In this document: in pieces, positions 24,036 through 31,520 of the stretch | How positions within the stretch are numbered: position 1 is the first letter of the stretch | How the letters are laid out: each line of letters begins with the position of its first letter | Program-made: the position numbers and the translations under genes | The notes under the pieces: generated by a model | What the model was told of the DNA's origin: nothing | The model's database searches: none | Seen by the model: only the letters and a program-made list of their open reading frames with translations | DNA from: Subdoligranulum variabile | Lineage (GTDB): Bacteria > Bacillota > Clostridia > Oscillospirales > Ruminococcaceae | Direction: 5' to 3' | Assembly (NCBI GenBank): GCA_003343905.1 | Contig: QAKI01000040.1 | Location: forward strand, 1 to 64,000 | Length of the DNA stretch: 64,000 nucleotides

Positions 24036-25355
24036 TCACACCGTCACTTCGCCCACCAGCATATCGCCCGCCGTGTCCACGGCGTAGACGGTGTATTTGC
24101 GGATCTTCTCGCCGGGTTCGCGGGGGGCGATCCGCAGGCCGCCCTCCTCGGGTTCCACAAAGTGGAAGGTGCGGTGGCCCGTGGTGGCGTGGGGGCAGCC
24201 GTCCGGCACGGACCAGGCCAGCACCCCGCCGTCGGCGCAGAAGTCCCCTTCCAGCGGGCGCTGCGCGCCGCCCCGGTACAGATGGAACACGCCGGGCATT
24301 TCCGGCCCCGCCGGGCGCAGGCGCACGCTGTCCCGCTCCGGGCCGCCCGGCATACCGGGCACCGCGCGGCGCATCAGCAGCGCCACGTTGTCCCACGCTA
24401 CCAGGAAGTCGTCCAGGTCCATCTCGGTCTCGGCGTCAAAATCGTTCTCGCCCGCCCAGGGGTCGCAGAGCAGCACTTTATCCGCGCCTTCCGTCATGCG
24501 GAAGCCCCGCACCGTCACAAAGCGGCGCTCCGGCCAGCCCGCGGCGGTCTGCGCCGGGGTGGAGTCCAGCGCCACGAGCGCGCCGTAGCCTTCGCGCATT
24601 TCGTCCCGCAAGGTCGCCAGGCCGCACCAGCAGATCCAGGTGGGGAAGCCCCAGCACCCCGCCGCCGCAGCCGCAAAGGCCAGATTGCGGGTGTCGGCGC
24701 CGTCGGGTTCGCGCCAGTCCCGCAGGACCTGGGCAAATTCCTCCGGCAGCAGGTCGGCGCCCCAGCGGTTGGTCAGGCTCGCCAGGCCAATGGCCAGGTC
24801 CATCCACGGGCGCAGCGCCGGGGCGCGGCGGGCCACCACATAGGGCATCAGGTGGAGCTGCCGGTTGACGCGGCGGCCGCGGGCGGGGATCGTATCCACC
24901 CGGCGCACGGTGACGCCCAGCAGGCGTACCGCCGGGGTCACCTTTTCGTCCTTGGTGTACAGGTAAATGCGAAGCTGCGCCTGGGTGGCGCATTTGCTCT
25001 CCAGCCGGAGGGCGTCGGCCCCTATGCGCAAAGGCCCGCGCTCCCGCGGGGGCGAACCCTCCCGCCGCAGATGGGGGCTCCATTTGCCAAAACTCACCCA
25101 GCCGCTCCAGTTGCCGTCCACCAGCACCCGGGCCTGGGCTTCCACCGCCGTGCCGGGGGGCGAGACCGCGTTCCAGCTCACCCACATTTCATCAAACAGC
25201 GGCATCGGGATGGGGGCGCTGGTATAACAGCCGTAGGGCATATAGCTGCCCCGCACCGGGTCCAGCACGACGCACCCTTCGGCCACCGTCACATTATCCA
25301 GTTCGCCGCGCATGAACGCCTCGGTATCACGCAGCAGCAGGGTATTTCTTTCCAT
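24036..25355 (-). CDS. C39-peptidase-like protein, catalytic Cys not evident
   Basis: A 439-residue cytoplasmic protein with no signal peptide. The N-terminal half (MWVSWNAVSPPGTAVEAQARV; GNWSGWVSFGKWSP) is like the beta-sandwich of 'C39 family peptidase' proteins of Firmicutes and Actinobacteria. The middle region (residues about 180-330) aligns by eye with the papain-like domain, but where that family has a WCSPTS-type catalytic Cys this protein reads AIGLASLTNRWG, and where a catalytic His is expected before VxxRGF it reads ERRFVTVRGF. I infer a non-catalytic or changed relative. Family placement is from memory. The ATG at 25355 follows GGAGGA. Confidence 0.6.
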   Translation of the reverse strand: MERNTLLLRDTEAFMRGELDNVTVAEGCVVLDPVRGSYMPYGCYTSAPIPMPLFDEMWVSWNAVSPPGTAVEAQARVLVDGNWSGWVSFGKWSPHLRREGSPPRERGPLRIGADALRLESKCATQAQLRIYLYTKDEKVTPAVRLLGVTVRRVDTIPARGRRVNRQLHLMPYVVARRAPALRPWMDLAIGLASLTNRWGADLLPEEFAQVLRDWREPDGADTRNLAFAAAAAGCWGFPTWICWCGLATLRDEMREGYGALVALDSTPAQTAAGWPERRFVTVRGFRMTEGADKVLLCDPWAGENDFDAETEMDLDDFLVAWDNVALLMRRAVPGMPGGPERDSVRLRPAGPEMPGVFHLYRGGAQRPLEGDFCADGGVLAWSVPDGCPHATTGHRTFHFVEPEEGGLRIAPREPGEKIRKYTVYAVDTAGDMLVGEVTV

Positions 25356-25439
25356 AGGGTCCTCCTCCCCCCGCGGGCGGCCATCGCCGCGCGGGGTCTA
25401 TTCCCATGATACCGGCTTTGGCCGCAGTTTGCAAGGCCG

Positions 25440-25483
25440 TTGTAAAAATAAGTTTACAAATTCCGGCGGAATTGTGTTACAAT
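25440..25483 (+). promoter_or_regulatory. Promoter region of the membrane-anchored protein gene at 25540
   Basis: A -35-like TTTACA (25453-25458) and -10 TACAAT (25478-25483) are 19 nt apart, a little long. An inverted repeat TTGTAAA / TTTACAA (25440-25459) overlaps the -35. Confidence 0.45.
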
Positions 25484-25539
25484 AGAAAGGATCTAATCCC
25501 CTGCCCACGGCAGGGCAGGCAAAGGAGTGTACATTTTCT

Positions 25540-26313
25540 ATGGCATGGGTCACCAAAAGCAGTGACGAAGAATACGGCCCCCGGCCGGAACCCCGCACCT
25601 ATACCAAGCAGGAAAAAGCAGCAAACTGGTGGCATTACCACTGGGCAGCCCTGGCGGCCATTCTGGCGGCGCTCGGCCTGGCGGCCTGGTTCGTCTACGA
25701 CATGGTGAACCAGACCGACCCCGACCTGCGCGTGGGCTATGTGGGCCAGACCACCCTGCTGCCGGAAACCACCGAGGCCCTGCAGCAGGCGCTGCTGCCC
25801 TATGTGGAGGACCGCAACGGCGACGGGCAGGTGGTCGTGCAGGTGAGCAGCTACGAAGTGTTTTTTGCGCCCGAAAGTTCCAGCGACAGCGCGCTGGACG
25901 ACGTTCTGGACGACACCCAGAGCACCGGCGAGACCGCGCCCTACGACCCCTACGCCCAGATGGCCGGCATCACGCAGTTGAGCGCCGAGGTCGGCCCCAG
26001 CGGCGAGACCTGGCTGTTCCTGCTGGAGGACCCCGCCGGGTTCCAGACCCAGACCCAATGCCTGCAATACCCCGACGGCACCACGCCCCCCGACGGCGAG
26101 GCCGGGGACTGGCGGCAGATGGTCTACCTGTGGTCGGACTGCCCCGTGCTGACGGGGCTTGACCTGGGCGACCTGGCGCAGCCGCTGCCCCAGCCGCTGT
26201 ACGTGGGCTGCCGCGGCAGCTTTACCGAGGAGCCGGTGGACGGCTATGCGCAATCCACCGCCCTGTGGCACACGCTGACCGAGGGCGCCCAGCCCGTAGG
26301 GGCGGCGGACTGA
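25540..26313 (+). CDS. Membrane-anchored protein of unknown function
   Basis: A 257-residue protein with one membrane segment (residues about 37-59, AALAAILAALGLAAWFVYDM) after a short charged cytoplasmic start, then an acidic outer domain holding DRNGDGQVVVQV, an EF-hand-like acidic loop, and a Ser/Asp/Gly-rich stretch. I do not recognise a family. AAAGGAG precedes the ATG. A 61-codon frame begins one base after its stop and may be coupled to it. Confidence 0.75.
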   Translation: MAWVTKSSDEEYGPRPEPRTYTKQEKAANWWHYHWAALAAILAALGLAAWFVYDMVNQTDPDLRVGYVGQTTLLPETTEALQQALLPYVEDRNGDGQVVVQVSSYEVFFAPESSSDSALDDVLDDTQSTGETAPYDPYAQMAGITQLSAEVGPSGETWLFLLEDPAGFQTQTQCLQYPDGTTPPDGEAGDWRQMVYLWSDCPVLTGLDLGDLAQPLPQPLYVGCRGSFTEEPVDGYAQSTALWHTLTEGAQPVGAAD

Positions 26314-26314
26314 T

Positions 26315-26500
26315 ATGCGCGCCACGCCCCGGCTGCGCGCCTACCTGCGCCGGTTCCGCAAGGCGGCCCCGCCCCCCGCGGCGAAGCTGCCCTTGCCCGA
26401 CAACCCCTACCGGCGCTTTTTCACCCCCCAGCGCACGCTGGAAGAACTGACCTGCCCGGGCGCGGCCCCCGCCGCCCCCCGGACGCCGCCGAAAGACTGA
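26315..26500 (+). CDS. Possible small basic protein coupled to the preceding gene
   Basis: A 61-residue, strongly basic and Pro/Ala-rich frame (MRATPRLRAYLRRFRKAAPP...). Its ATG is one base after the stop of the preceding gene, a common layout for coupled genes. It has no recognised domain; the high GC content means that a chance frame cannot be excluded. Confidence 0.4.
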   Translation: MRATPRLRAYLRRFRKAAPPPAAKLPLPDNPYRRFFTPQRTLEELTCPGAAPAAPRTPPKD

Positions 26501-26592
26501 ACCGCCGCAGGCGGATTTCGGCAATTTTGGCAGGCGCGGCGCGGTACAATGGTCCCGTATTCACTTTTTGAGCAAGAGAGGGGACCCATTGT

Positions 26593-27246
26593 ATGCTGCA
26601 AACCTTGGAACGAACCACTACTTATGAGACCCGGATGCTGACCCCCGCCGACCTGGAAGCATTGCAGGCGCTGTGCGGGCAGCAGGGCCTGCCCCTGCTG
26701 CCGCCCCATGGGCTGGGCCCCGCCCTGTACAACGGCCAGCTTTTGGGGGACCTGACCCAAAGCGGCGAACTGCGCGCCGCGCTGGCGCTGCTGCCGCTGT
26801 ATTCCGACGCGGTGCTGCCCGCCAGCCTGCGGGCGGCCGGGTACGGGGCCGACGGCCAGGGCGCCGTGCTGACCCCGCCGCTGTGCGCCGGCCACTACCC
26901 GCGGCTGCGGCAGTTTTTGAGCGCCGCGCTGCGGCTGGCCGCGACCCGCTACGCCAGCTACCATGTATGGGCGGTGCAGCCGTTGGACGCCGAAGCCCTG
27001 CCCGCGTGCGAGGACCTGTGCGCGCAGTATCTTTCGGCCGGGCTGACGCTGCGGGCCGTGCGCCCCATGGCCGAAACGCAGATGATGGTGTTCTCGGCCC
27101 GGGGGCTGCCCCACTGGCGGGAACCGCGCCGCCGCGTACACCTGAACGACCCCGCCCTGCCCCGCCTGCTGGAACACGGGTATGCGGTGGGGGATTTCGG
27201 CTGGGGGCCGGGCGGCATGGAACTGCTGCTGCGGGACGCCCAATAA
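26593..27246 (+). CDS. Hypothetical protein, possibly a diverged GNAT-like fold
   Basis: A 217-residue protein with no signal peptide or membrane segment. The opening (YETRMLTPADLEALQALCGQ) and a later strand pattern (VWAVQPLDAEALPACEDLCAQYLSAGL) are faintly GNAT-like, but no acetyl-CoA loop can be pointed out. GAGAGGGGA precedes the ATG. A clear terminator follows 9 bp after the stop, so it is a single-gene unit or the end of the 25540 unit. I do not assign a function. Confidence 0.72.
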   Translation: MLQTLERTTTYETRMLTPADLEALQALCGQQGLPLLPPHGLGPALYNGQLLGDLTQSGELRAALALLPLYSDAVLPASLRAAGYGADGQGAVLTPPLCAGHYPRLRQFLSAALRLAATRYASYHVWAVQPLDAEALPACEDLCAQYLSAGLTLRAVRPMAETQMMVFSARGLPHWREPRRRVHLNDPALPRLLEHGYAVGDFGWGPGGMELLLRDAQ

Positions 27247-27255
27247 CGAACACAG

Positions 27256-27281
27256 ACCGCCGGTCCGCTGGGACCGGCGGT
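27256..27281 (+). terminator. Intrinsic terminator
   Basis: Perfect 11-bp arms ACCGCCGGTCC / GGACCGGCGGT with a GCTG loop, followed by TTTG, nine bases after the hypothetical gene. Confidence 0.75.
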
Positions 27282-27406
27282 TTGCCGTATAGGCGAATGT
27301 CAGGATAACGCGCCAAAATGGAAGGTTCGGTGGATGGATTTTTGCGCCCGCAGGCGGTATGATCTTATTGTACGAAAAAGCCTGAACCAAAGAGAGGAGA
27401 CCATCC

Positions 27407-27868
27407 ATGAATCTGGGAAACAGCCTGTTCCGTGCGCGGAAAAAGAGCGGCCTTTCGCAGGAGGCCGTGGCCGAAAAGCTGGGCGTCAGCCGGCAGACCA
27501 TCTCCAAGTGGGAGACCGACGAGACCGTGCCCGATATCCGCCAGTCCAAACGGATGGCGGTCCTGTACAAAGTCACGCTGGATGAACTGATCGACTTTGA
27601 CATGGACGTGAAAGAGATCCAGGACATCATCGACAGCACCAGCGAAAAAGTGGAGGAAAAGATCGACTGGACCGCCGCCTGGGGCAAGCGTTACCCCATC
27701 CTGCTCCAGTACCCCAAAACGGTGAACGTCCCCTACTACGCCCGGCAGTTGGACCGGCTGCTGGACGAACTGCGGCAGGCCCACGGCCTGAACGAGCAGG
27801 ACGCCATGCTGGTGCTGAAGGACATCCTGTACCGCACCTGGAAAGAACGCAAAGACAGCCGGAAATAA
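27407..27868 (+). CDS. XRE-family helix-turn-helix regulator
   Basis: A 153-residue regulator. Residues 4-60 form the helix-turn-helix (LFRARKKSGLSQEAVAEKLG, VSRQTISKWETDETVPDI), the HTH_3 type widely found in Firmicutes. The C-terminal part (residues 65-150) is charged and helical with no recognised domain. AGAGAGGAG precedes the ATG. It is alone between two terminators, so its target is not shown by context. Confidence 0.9.
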   Translation: MNLGNSLFRARKKSGLSQEAVAEKLGVSRQTISKWETDETVPDIRQSKRMAVLYKVTLDELIDFDMDVKEIQDIIDSTSEKVEEKIDWTAAWGKRYPILLQYPKTVNVPYYARQLDRLLDELRQAHGLNEQDAMLVLKDILYRTWKERKDSRK

Positions 27869-27897
27869 AGCCAGCGTCCCGTGGGCAGAACGGGCAG

Positions 27898-27928
27898 GCG
27901 GGCGGCAGCGTGGTACGCTGCCGCCCGC
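27898..27928. terminator. Terminator after the XRE gene
   Basis: Perfect 13-bp arms GCGGGCGGCAGCG / CGCTGCCGCCCGC with a 5-nt loop, 30 bp after the XRE stop. The following tract (TTTGGC) is weak in T. Confidence 0.65.
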
Positions 27929-28015
27929 TTTGGCTGTCCGCTAACAAAGGCCGATCGAAACCATTCGGCGGCGCATTCTGTTTCCCTTGGCCGTTGACCG
28001 GCGCAGCGGACCTTG

Positions 28016-28426
28016 TTATTTACAGCCGTTTTCCAGGCTGCTTTTTAATTTCAAAATTTTCTGCTCGATCGTTGCTATCGTTTCACGAAAAGCTTTTTCA
28101 TCCCGTCCCGTCGGGTCGTCAAGGCCCCAATCCTCCCGATATTGGCAAGGCAGATACGGGCAATCCACATTGCAGCCCATGGTTATCACGATATCTACCG
28201 CCGGAAGTTCATTCAACAGCTTGCTGTGCTGCGTTTGTTCCATATCGATGTTATAGAGCTGTTTCATCAGCCGTACCGCTTCCTGATTGATTTTCGGCAC
28301 GGTTTCTGTTCCGGCGGAATAGCTTTCAAATACATCAGAAGCCCAATATTTTCCCAGTGCTTCGGCAATTTGACTTCGGCAGGAATTGTGAACGCAAACA
28401 AAGGCGACTTTTGGCTTCTTACTCAT
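28016..28426 (-). CDS. arsC: Arsenate reductase, thioredoxin-coupled (low-MW phosphatase fold)
   Basis: A 136-residue enzyme. The phosphatase-like loop CVHNSCR (Cys11-Arg17) binds arsenate. The resolving Cys pair is Cys85 and Cys89 in ITMGCNVDCPY, and the acid is in the DDPTG segment. By family it reduces arsenate to arsenite. It is the last gene of the arsR operon, and its ATG overlaps the stop of the thiol protein by 4 bp. Its DNA is visibly AT-richer than the flanking genes, as in the rest of the operon, which fits gain by transfer. Confidence 0.93.
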   Translation of the reverse strand: MSKKPKVAFVCVHNSCRSQIAEALGKYWASDVFESYSAGTETVPKINQEAVRLMKQLYNIDMEQTQHSKLLNELPAVDIVITMGCNVDCPYLPCQYREDWGLDDPTGRDEKAFRETIATIEQKILKLKSSLENGCK

Positions 28427-28773
28427 GCGTTTTCACGGGCTTTCTGAATAAGTGCTTTGGCTTCCTCTTTTTTCAAAACCTTTCCATAGGATACCACTTT
28501 GCCGTCTACCACAAGGGCAGGGGTCGTCATAACGCCATAGGCAGCAATTTGGGAAAAATCCGTCACATGGTCGATCGCTGTGTCCATATGCAGTTCTTCC
28601 AGAGCGGCGCGGGCCGCTTCTTCTAACGCATGGCACTTTGCGCACCCGGATCCCAACACTTTTACACCGGCAGTTGTTTTTGCCGCTTCTGTTCCGGCCA
28701 TTGCTGCGGGAGTGCAGCTGCTTCCGCAGCAGCAACGCTTTTGTTCCTCTTTTTTCTTACCAAATAATCCCAT
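28423..28773 (-). CDS. Thioredoxin-like small CxxC protein (redox-active disulfide protein)
   Basis: A 116-residue protein. The N-terminal 30 residues hold a Cys cluster (KRCCCGSSC) and are probably flexible. The rest is a thioredoxin_3 fold with active site GSGCAKCHAL (Cys44, Cys47) and the cis-Pro region GVMTTPALVV. It may hand electrons to ArsC or carry arsenite to the permease. The ATG at 28773, with GAGGTC before it, is chosen over a longer frame. Such proteins are common next to DUF318 permeases. Confidence 0.88.
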   Translation of the reverse strand: MGLFGKKKEEQKRCCCGSSCTPAAMAGTEAAKTTAGVKVLGSGCAKCHALEEAARAALEELHMDTAIDHVTDFSQIAAYGVMTTPALVVDGKVVSYGKVLKKEEAKALIQKARENA

Positions 28774-28787
28774 GATAAAAGACCTCC

Positions 28788-29789
28788 TTACATCAAAACA
28801 TATTGCAGTACATTGAACGAATAACCAACGATGATAATCCCCATCGCACAAATGCCCATAAATAAGGCCAGCAATTTAGGCTTGACCGCCTTGCGGAGCA
28901 TGACGAGAGAAGGCAGTGACAATGTGGTGACCGCCATCATAAACGACAGGACGGTGCCAAGCTGCGCGCCTTTTGCAAGCAATGCTTCTGCGACGGGGAT
29001 CGTTCCAAAAATATCTGCATACATGGGAATGCCCACGACCGTGGCAAGGATAACGCCAACGGGGTTATCCCTGCCGAGCACCGTTTCCACCCAACTTTCC
29101 GGTATCCAGTTATGGATCAGCGCCCCCACGCCGACACCGATCAGAATGTAGGGGAACACCTTCTTAAAAGTGTCAACCATTTGTTCTTTCGCATAGGTCA
29201 AACGCTCTTTTACCGTCAAGTCCGGCGAATCAATATCCACGCTGCCTGCTGTAAGGACAAAACTTTCCACGTGTTTTTCCATGTGCAATTTCTCAATGAC
29301 CGTGCCGCCGGCCACTGCGATCACCAGACCAAACACCGCGTAGATCATTGCCACCTTTGCACCGAAAATACTGATAAGCAGTACAAGGCTCCCCAAATCC
29401 ACCATGGGGGACGAAATCAAGAATGAAAATGTTACCCCCAGCGGAAGTCCCGCACTGGTAAACCCAATGAACAGCGGGATAGACGAGCAGGAGCAAAACG
29501 GCGTTACGGTTCCCAGCAGGGCGGAAATGATATTGGCCCCGATCCCGTGGAACCGCCCCAAAATACGTTTGCTCCGTTCCGGCGGGAAATGGCTTTGAAT
29601 ATAGGAAATAACAAAAATCAGAACGCAAAGCAGAACGGTGATCTTCAAAACATCATAAACGAAAAACTGCACACTGCCGCCTATGCGTCCATTCGTATCC
29701 AAACCAAGCGCCGACAGCCCCATTCCTACCAGTTGATCGAGCCACTTCATACCAAGCACCTGATCCTGGATAAAATTCCATACGCTCAT
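28788..29789 (-). CDS. ArsP-like permease (DUF318 family)
   Basis: A 333-residue membrane protein with about eight to ten helices. The motif TPFCSCSSIPLFIGFTSAG (residues about 96-114) is the Cys-rich signature of DUF318 permeases, which includes ArsP, the exporter of trivalent organoarsenicals. A hydrophilic loop lies near residues 170-200. The start MSVWNFIQDQVLGM follows GAGGGGC. In this operon it is the likely efflux step; whether it moves arsenite or methylated arsenic cannot be told from sequence. Confidence 0.88.
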   Translation of the reverse strand: MSVWNFIQDQVLGMKWLDQLVGMGLSALGLDTNGRIGGSVQFFVYDVLKITVLLCVLIFVISYIQSHFPPERSKRILGRFHGIGANIISALLGTVTPFCSCSSIPLFIGFTSAGLPLGVTFSFLISSPMVDLGSLVLLISIFGAKVAMIYAVFGLVIAVAGGTVIEKLHMEKHVESFVLTAGSVDIDSPDLTVKERLTYAKEQMVDTFKKVFPYILIGVGVGALIHNWIPESWVETVLGRDNPVGVILATVVGIPMYADIFGTIPVAEALLAKGAQLGTVLSFMMAVTTLSLPSLVMLRKAVKPKLLALFMGICAMGIIIVGYSFNVLQYVLM

Positions 29790-29817
29790 ACAGCCCCTCG
29801 CTTTTCACTCGATATAT

Positions 29818-29839
29818 CACATCAAAAATTCTTGATGTG
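29818..29839 (-). promoter_or_regulatory. Candidate ArsR operator ahead of the permease gene
   Basis: Perfect 8-bp arms CACATCAA / TTGATGTG with a 6-nt spacer, 29 bp upstream of the permease ATG. The ACATCAA half-site is the same as in the palindrome ahead of arsR. Confidence 0.75.
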
Positions 29840-29851
29840 TTCTTCCAAAAG

Positions 29852-29879
29852 AAACGCCATCCAGATCCAGATGGCGTTT
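29852..29879 (-). terminator. Terminator of arsR
   Basis: Perfect 10-bp arms AAACGCCATC / GATGGCGTTT with an 8-nt loop, directly past the arsR stop on the minus strand. It separates arsR from the permease transcript. Confidence 0.75.
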
Positions 29880-29880
29880 T

Positions 29881-30195
29881 CTATCCACACCGTGGACAGC
29901 TTCTCTCTTGTTCCCGGTCAGGCGTTGTCAACTTCTTCAGCAGCTCTACCGCCTTATCTCTGCCGGAAGCACTCAACCGGTAGTGCGTCCATTTTCCTTC
30001 TTGCCGGCTGATGACAATACCGGAATCGCAGAGAATTTTCATGTGGTAAGAGAGGCCGGATTGTGTCAAATGCAGCGGTTCCTGCAAAACACACGCACAC
30101 TTTTCCCCGCCTCGCAACTGCTCCAGAATGGCAAGGCGTTTAGGGTCGCAAAGCGCCTTAAACACTTTCGCCTGTTCTTGATACTCTGTTTCCAT
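29881..30195 (-). CDS. arsR: ArsR-family metalloid-sensing repressor
   Basis: A 104-residue winged-helix repressor (VFKALCDPKRLAILEQL; LTQSGLSYHMKILCDSGIV). The metalloid site appears as GEKCACVLQEP, a variant of the classic ELCVCDL motif of ArsR/SmtB proteins, and a further CPRC lies at the C-terminus. By family, arsenite binding releases DNA. It is the first gene of the arsenic cluster, and palindromes at 30205-30228 and 29818-29839 are its likely sites. Confidence 0.93.
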   Translation of the reverse strand: METEYQEQAKVFKALCDPKRLAILEQLRGGEKCACVLQEPLHLTQSGLSYHMKILCDSGIVISRQEGKWTHYRLSASGRDKAVELLKKLTTPDREQERSCPRCG

Positions 30196-30204
30196 GCCGT
30201 TCCC

Positions 30205-30259
30205 TTACATCAAATTATTTTGATGTAACCAGTATATGCGCCGTGCGGCAGAATGTCAA
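30205..30259 (-). promoter_or_regulatory. arsR promoter with ArsR operator
   Basis: On minus, -35 TTGACA (30259-30254), 17-nt spacer, -10 TATACT (30236-30231). Right after the -10 lies a perfect palindrome with 10-bp arms TTACATCAAA / TTTGATGTAA and a 4-nt centre (30205-30228), covering the start site. Confidence 0.85.
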
Positions 30260-30340
30260 CACTTTTTTTGAGAGCAACTTGTAAACAGAATGGGACTGCG
30301 GTCTATCTTGCGTATATGTTCCCTTTACGCCGCACGAGCG

Positions 30341-30952
30341 TCACAGCAGCGCGGGGTCGATGGCATGGTCTTTGAAGTAATACTGCCGGTCGTGTTCGTT
30401 CACCGGGCGCAGCACGCGGCAGGGGTTGCCCACAGCCACCACGTTATCCGGCAGGTCTTTGGTGACGACGCTGCCCGCGCCCACCACCACGTTGTCGCCC
30501 AGCGTGACGCCGGGCAGCAGCACCGCACCCGCGCCGATCCAGCAGTTTTTGCCGATGCGGATGGGCGCATTGTACTGGTAGCCTTTGGCCCGCAGTTCGG
30601 GCAGGATGGGGTGGCCCGCCGTCGCCACCGTGACGTTGGGGCCGAACATCGTGCAGTCGCCCACATAAATGTGGGTGTCGTCCACCAGCGTCAGGTTGTA
30701 GTTGGCGTAGATCCGGCTGCCGAAATGCACATGCCGCCCGCCGAAGTTGGCGTGCAGCGGCGGCTCGATGTAGCAGCCCTCGCCGATCTCGGCAAACATT
30801 TCTTTCAGCAGCGCCGCGCGGCGCGCCCCCTCGCCGGGGCGGGTCTGGTTATAGTCGTACAGCCGTTCCTGGCAGCGGGTCTGTTCTTCTACGATGGCAG
30901 GGTCATCGGGCAGGTACAGCGCCAGATCGTGCATTTTTTCCCATTCCGTCAT
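30341..30952 (-). CDS. Maltose/galactoside O-acetyltransferase-type left-handed beta-helix enzyme
   Basis: A 203-residue hexapeptide-repeat acetyltransferase (Maa/LacA/NodL type). The N-terminal helix pair (WEKMHDLALYLPDDPAIVEEQ) is the Mac domain; the left-handed helix runs from about residue 70, with the catalytic His in VATAGHPILPE. It transfers acetyl from acetyl-CoA to a sugar hydroxyl, probably for detoxification. Its ATG overlaps the stop of the upstream 79-residue membrane protein gene by 4 bp. Confidence 0.92.
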   Translation of the reverse strand: MTEWEKMHDLALYLPDDPAIVEEQTRCQERLYDYNQTRPGEGARRAALLKEMFAEIGEGCYIEPPLHANFGGRHVHFGSRIYANYNLTLVDDTHIYVGDCTMFGPNVTVATAGHPILPELRAKGYQYNAPIRIGKNCWIGAGAVLLPGVTLGDNVVVGAGSVVTKDLPDNVVAVGNPCRVLRPVNEHDRQYYFKDHAIDPALL

Positions 30953-31188
30953 ACGTTTTCCTCTTCCTGTTTCAGTTCGGCCGCCACATGGAACAGCTTG
31001 CTCACCAGCGGCAGATAGGTCACGACGAACACCGGCAGCGCCACGGCCGCCGCGGTCTTTTTGTGCCGGGCGGGCAGCATGATCCCCACCAGCACGCCCA
31101 GCGACATCAGGCAGAGCTTGAGCGCCGCGATGGTTTTCCAGTCAGATTCCCGCAGGTAGCGGTCGGCAATAGCAAAGAACTTTTTCAT
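30949..31188 (-). CDS. Small two-helix membrane protein
   Basis: A 79-residue protein. MKKFFAIADRYLRESDWKTIAALKLCLMSLGVLVG and a second hydrophobic segment AAVALPVFVVTYLPLV are like short proteins often annotated, on weak grounds, as 'permease of phosphate ABC transporter' in Firmicutes. The true role is unknown. It is coupled to the acetyltransferase by a 4-bp overlap and is divergent from the Mn2+ riboswitch/ATPase unit. Confidence 0.8.
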   Translation of the reverse strand: MKKFFAIADRYLRESDWKTIAALKLCLMSLGVLVGIMLPARHKKTAAAVALPVFVVTYLPLVSKLFHVAAELKQEEENV

Positions 31189-31297
31189 AGCATGATTCCT
31201 CCCGGCAGGTCATTTTTCCCCATCATAGCAGATTTGCCGCCCCCTGTAAAGGCCCCGCGCGCCGCCGGGGCCGCGCAGTTTTTTTACAAAATCCCCC

Positions 31298-31326
31298 TTG
31301 CATTCCCGGCCGTTTTCTGGTATAGT
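31298..31326 (+). promoter_or_regulatory. Promoter of the riboswitch-ATPase unit
   Basis: TTGCAT (31298-31303), 17-nt spacer, TATAGT (31321-31326). The expected start near 31333 coincides with the 5' edge of the riboswitch. Confidence 0.8.
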
Positions 31327-31332
31327 AAGCGT

Positions 31333-31460
31333 CTGAAAAGGGAGTAGTTCAAGATCGTTCCGTCAACATCCCGATCCCGCTTTTGGGATCTGGCGGGGCG
31401 CGCCCAGTATGTGGTAACAAGACTTTTCGGCAGGCAGACCCGGCCGGAAGGTCTTTTTTT
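31333..31460 (+). ncRNA. yybP-ykoY manganese riboswitch with overlapping terminator
   Basis: The conserved cores of the yybP-ykoY class can be read in order: AAAAGGGAGTAGTTC (31336-31350), CGTCAACATC (31361-31370), a variable stem, and GGTAACAAGACTTTTC (31413-31428). P1 pairs 31333-31340 with 31423-31430. The 3' strand of P1 is also the 5' arm of a terminator: AGACTTTTCGGC (31420-31431) against GCCGGAAGGTCT (31443-31454) with an 11-nt loop, followed by a T-run. Metal binding should hold P1 and let transcription go on. This class senses Mn2+ and often precedes cation ATPases, as here. Confidence 0.9.
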
Positions 31461-31520
31461 GTGCCTGTGCCCGTCTTTCCCGATGATTTCCGGCCATTTT
31501 ATAGAAGAGGTGAGGAACGT

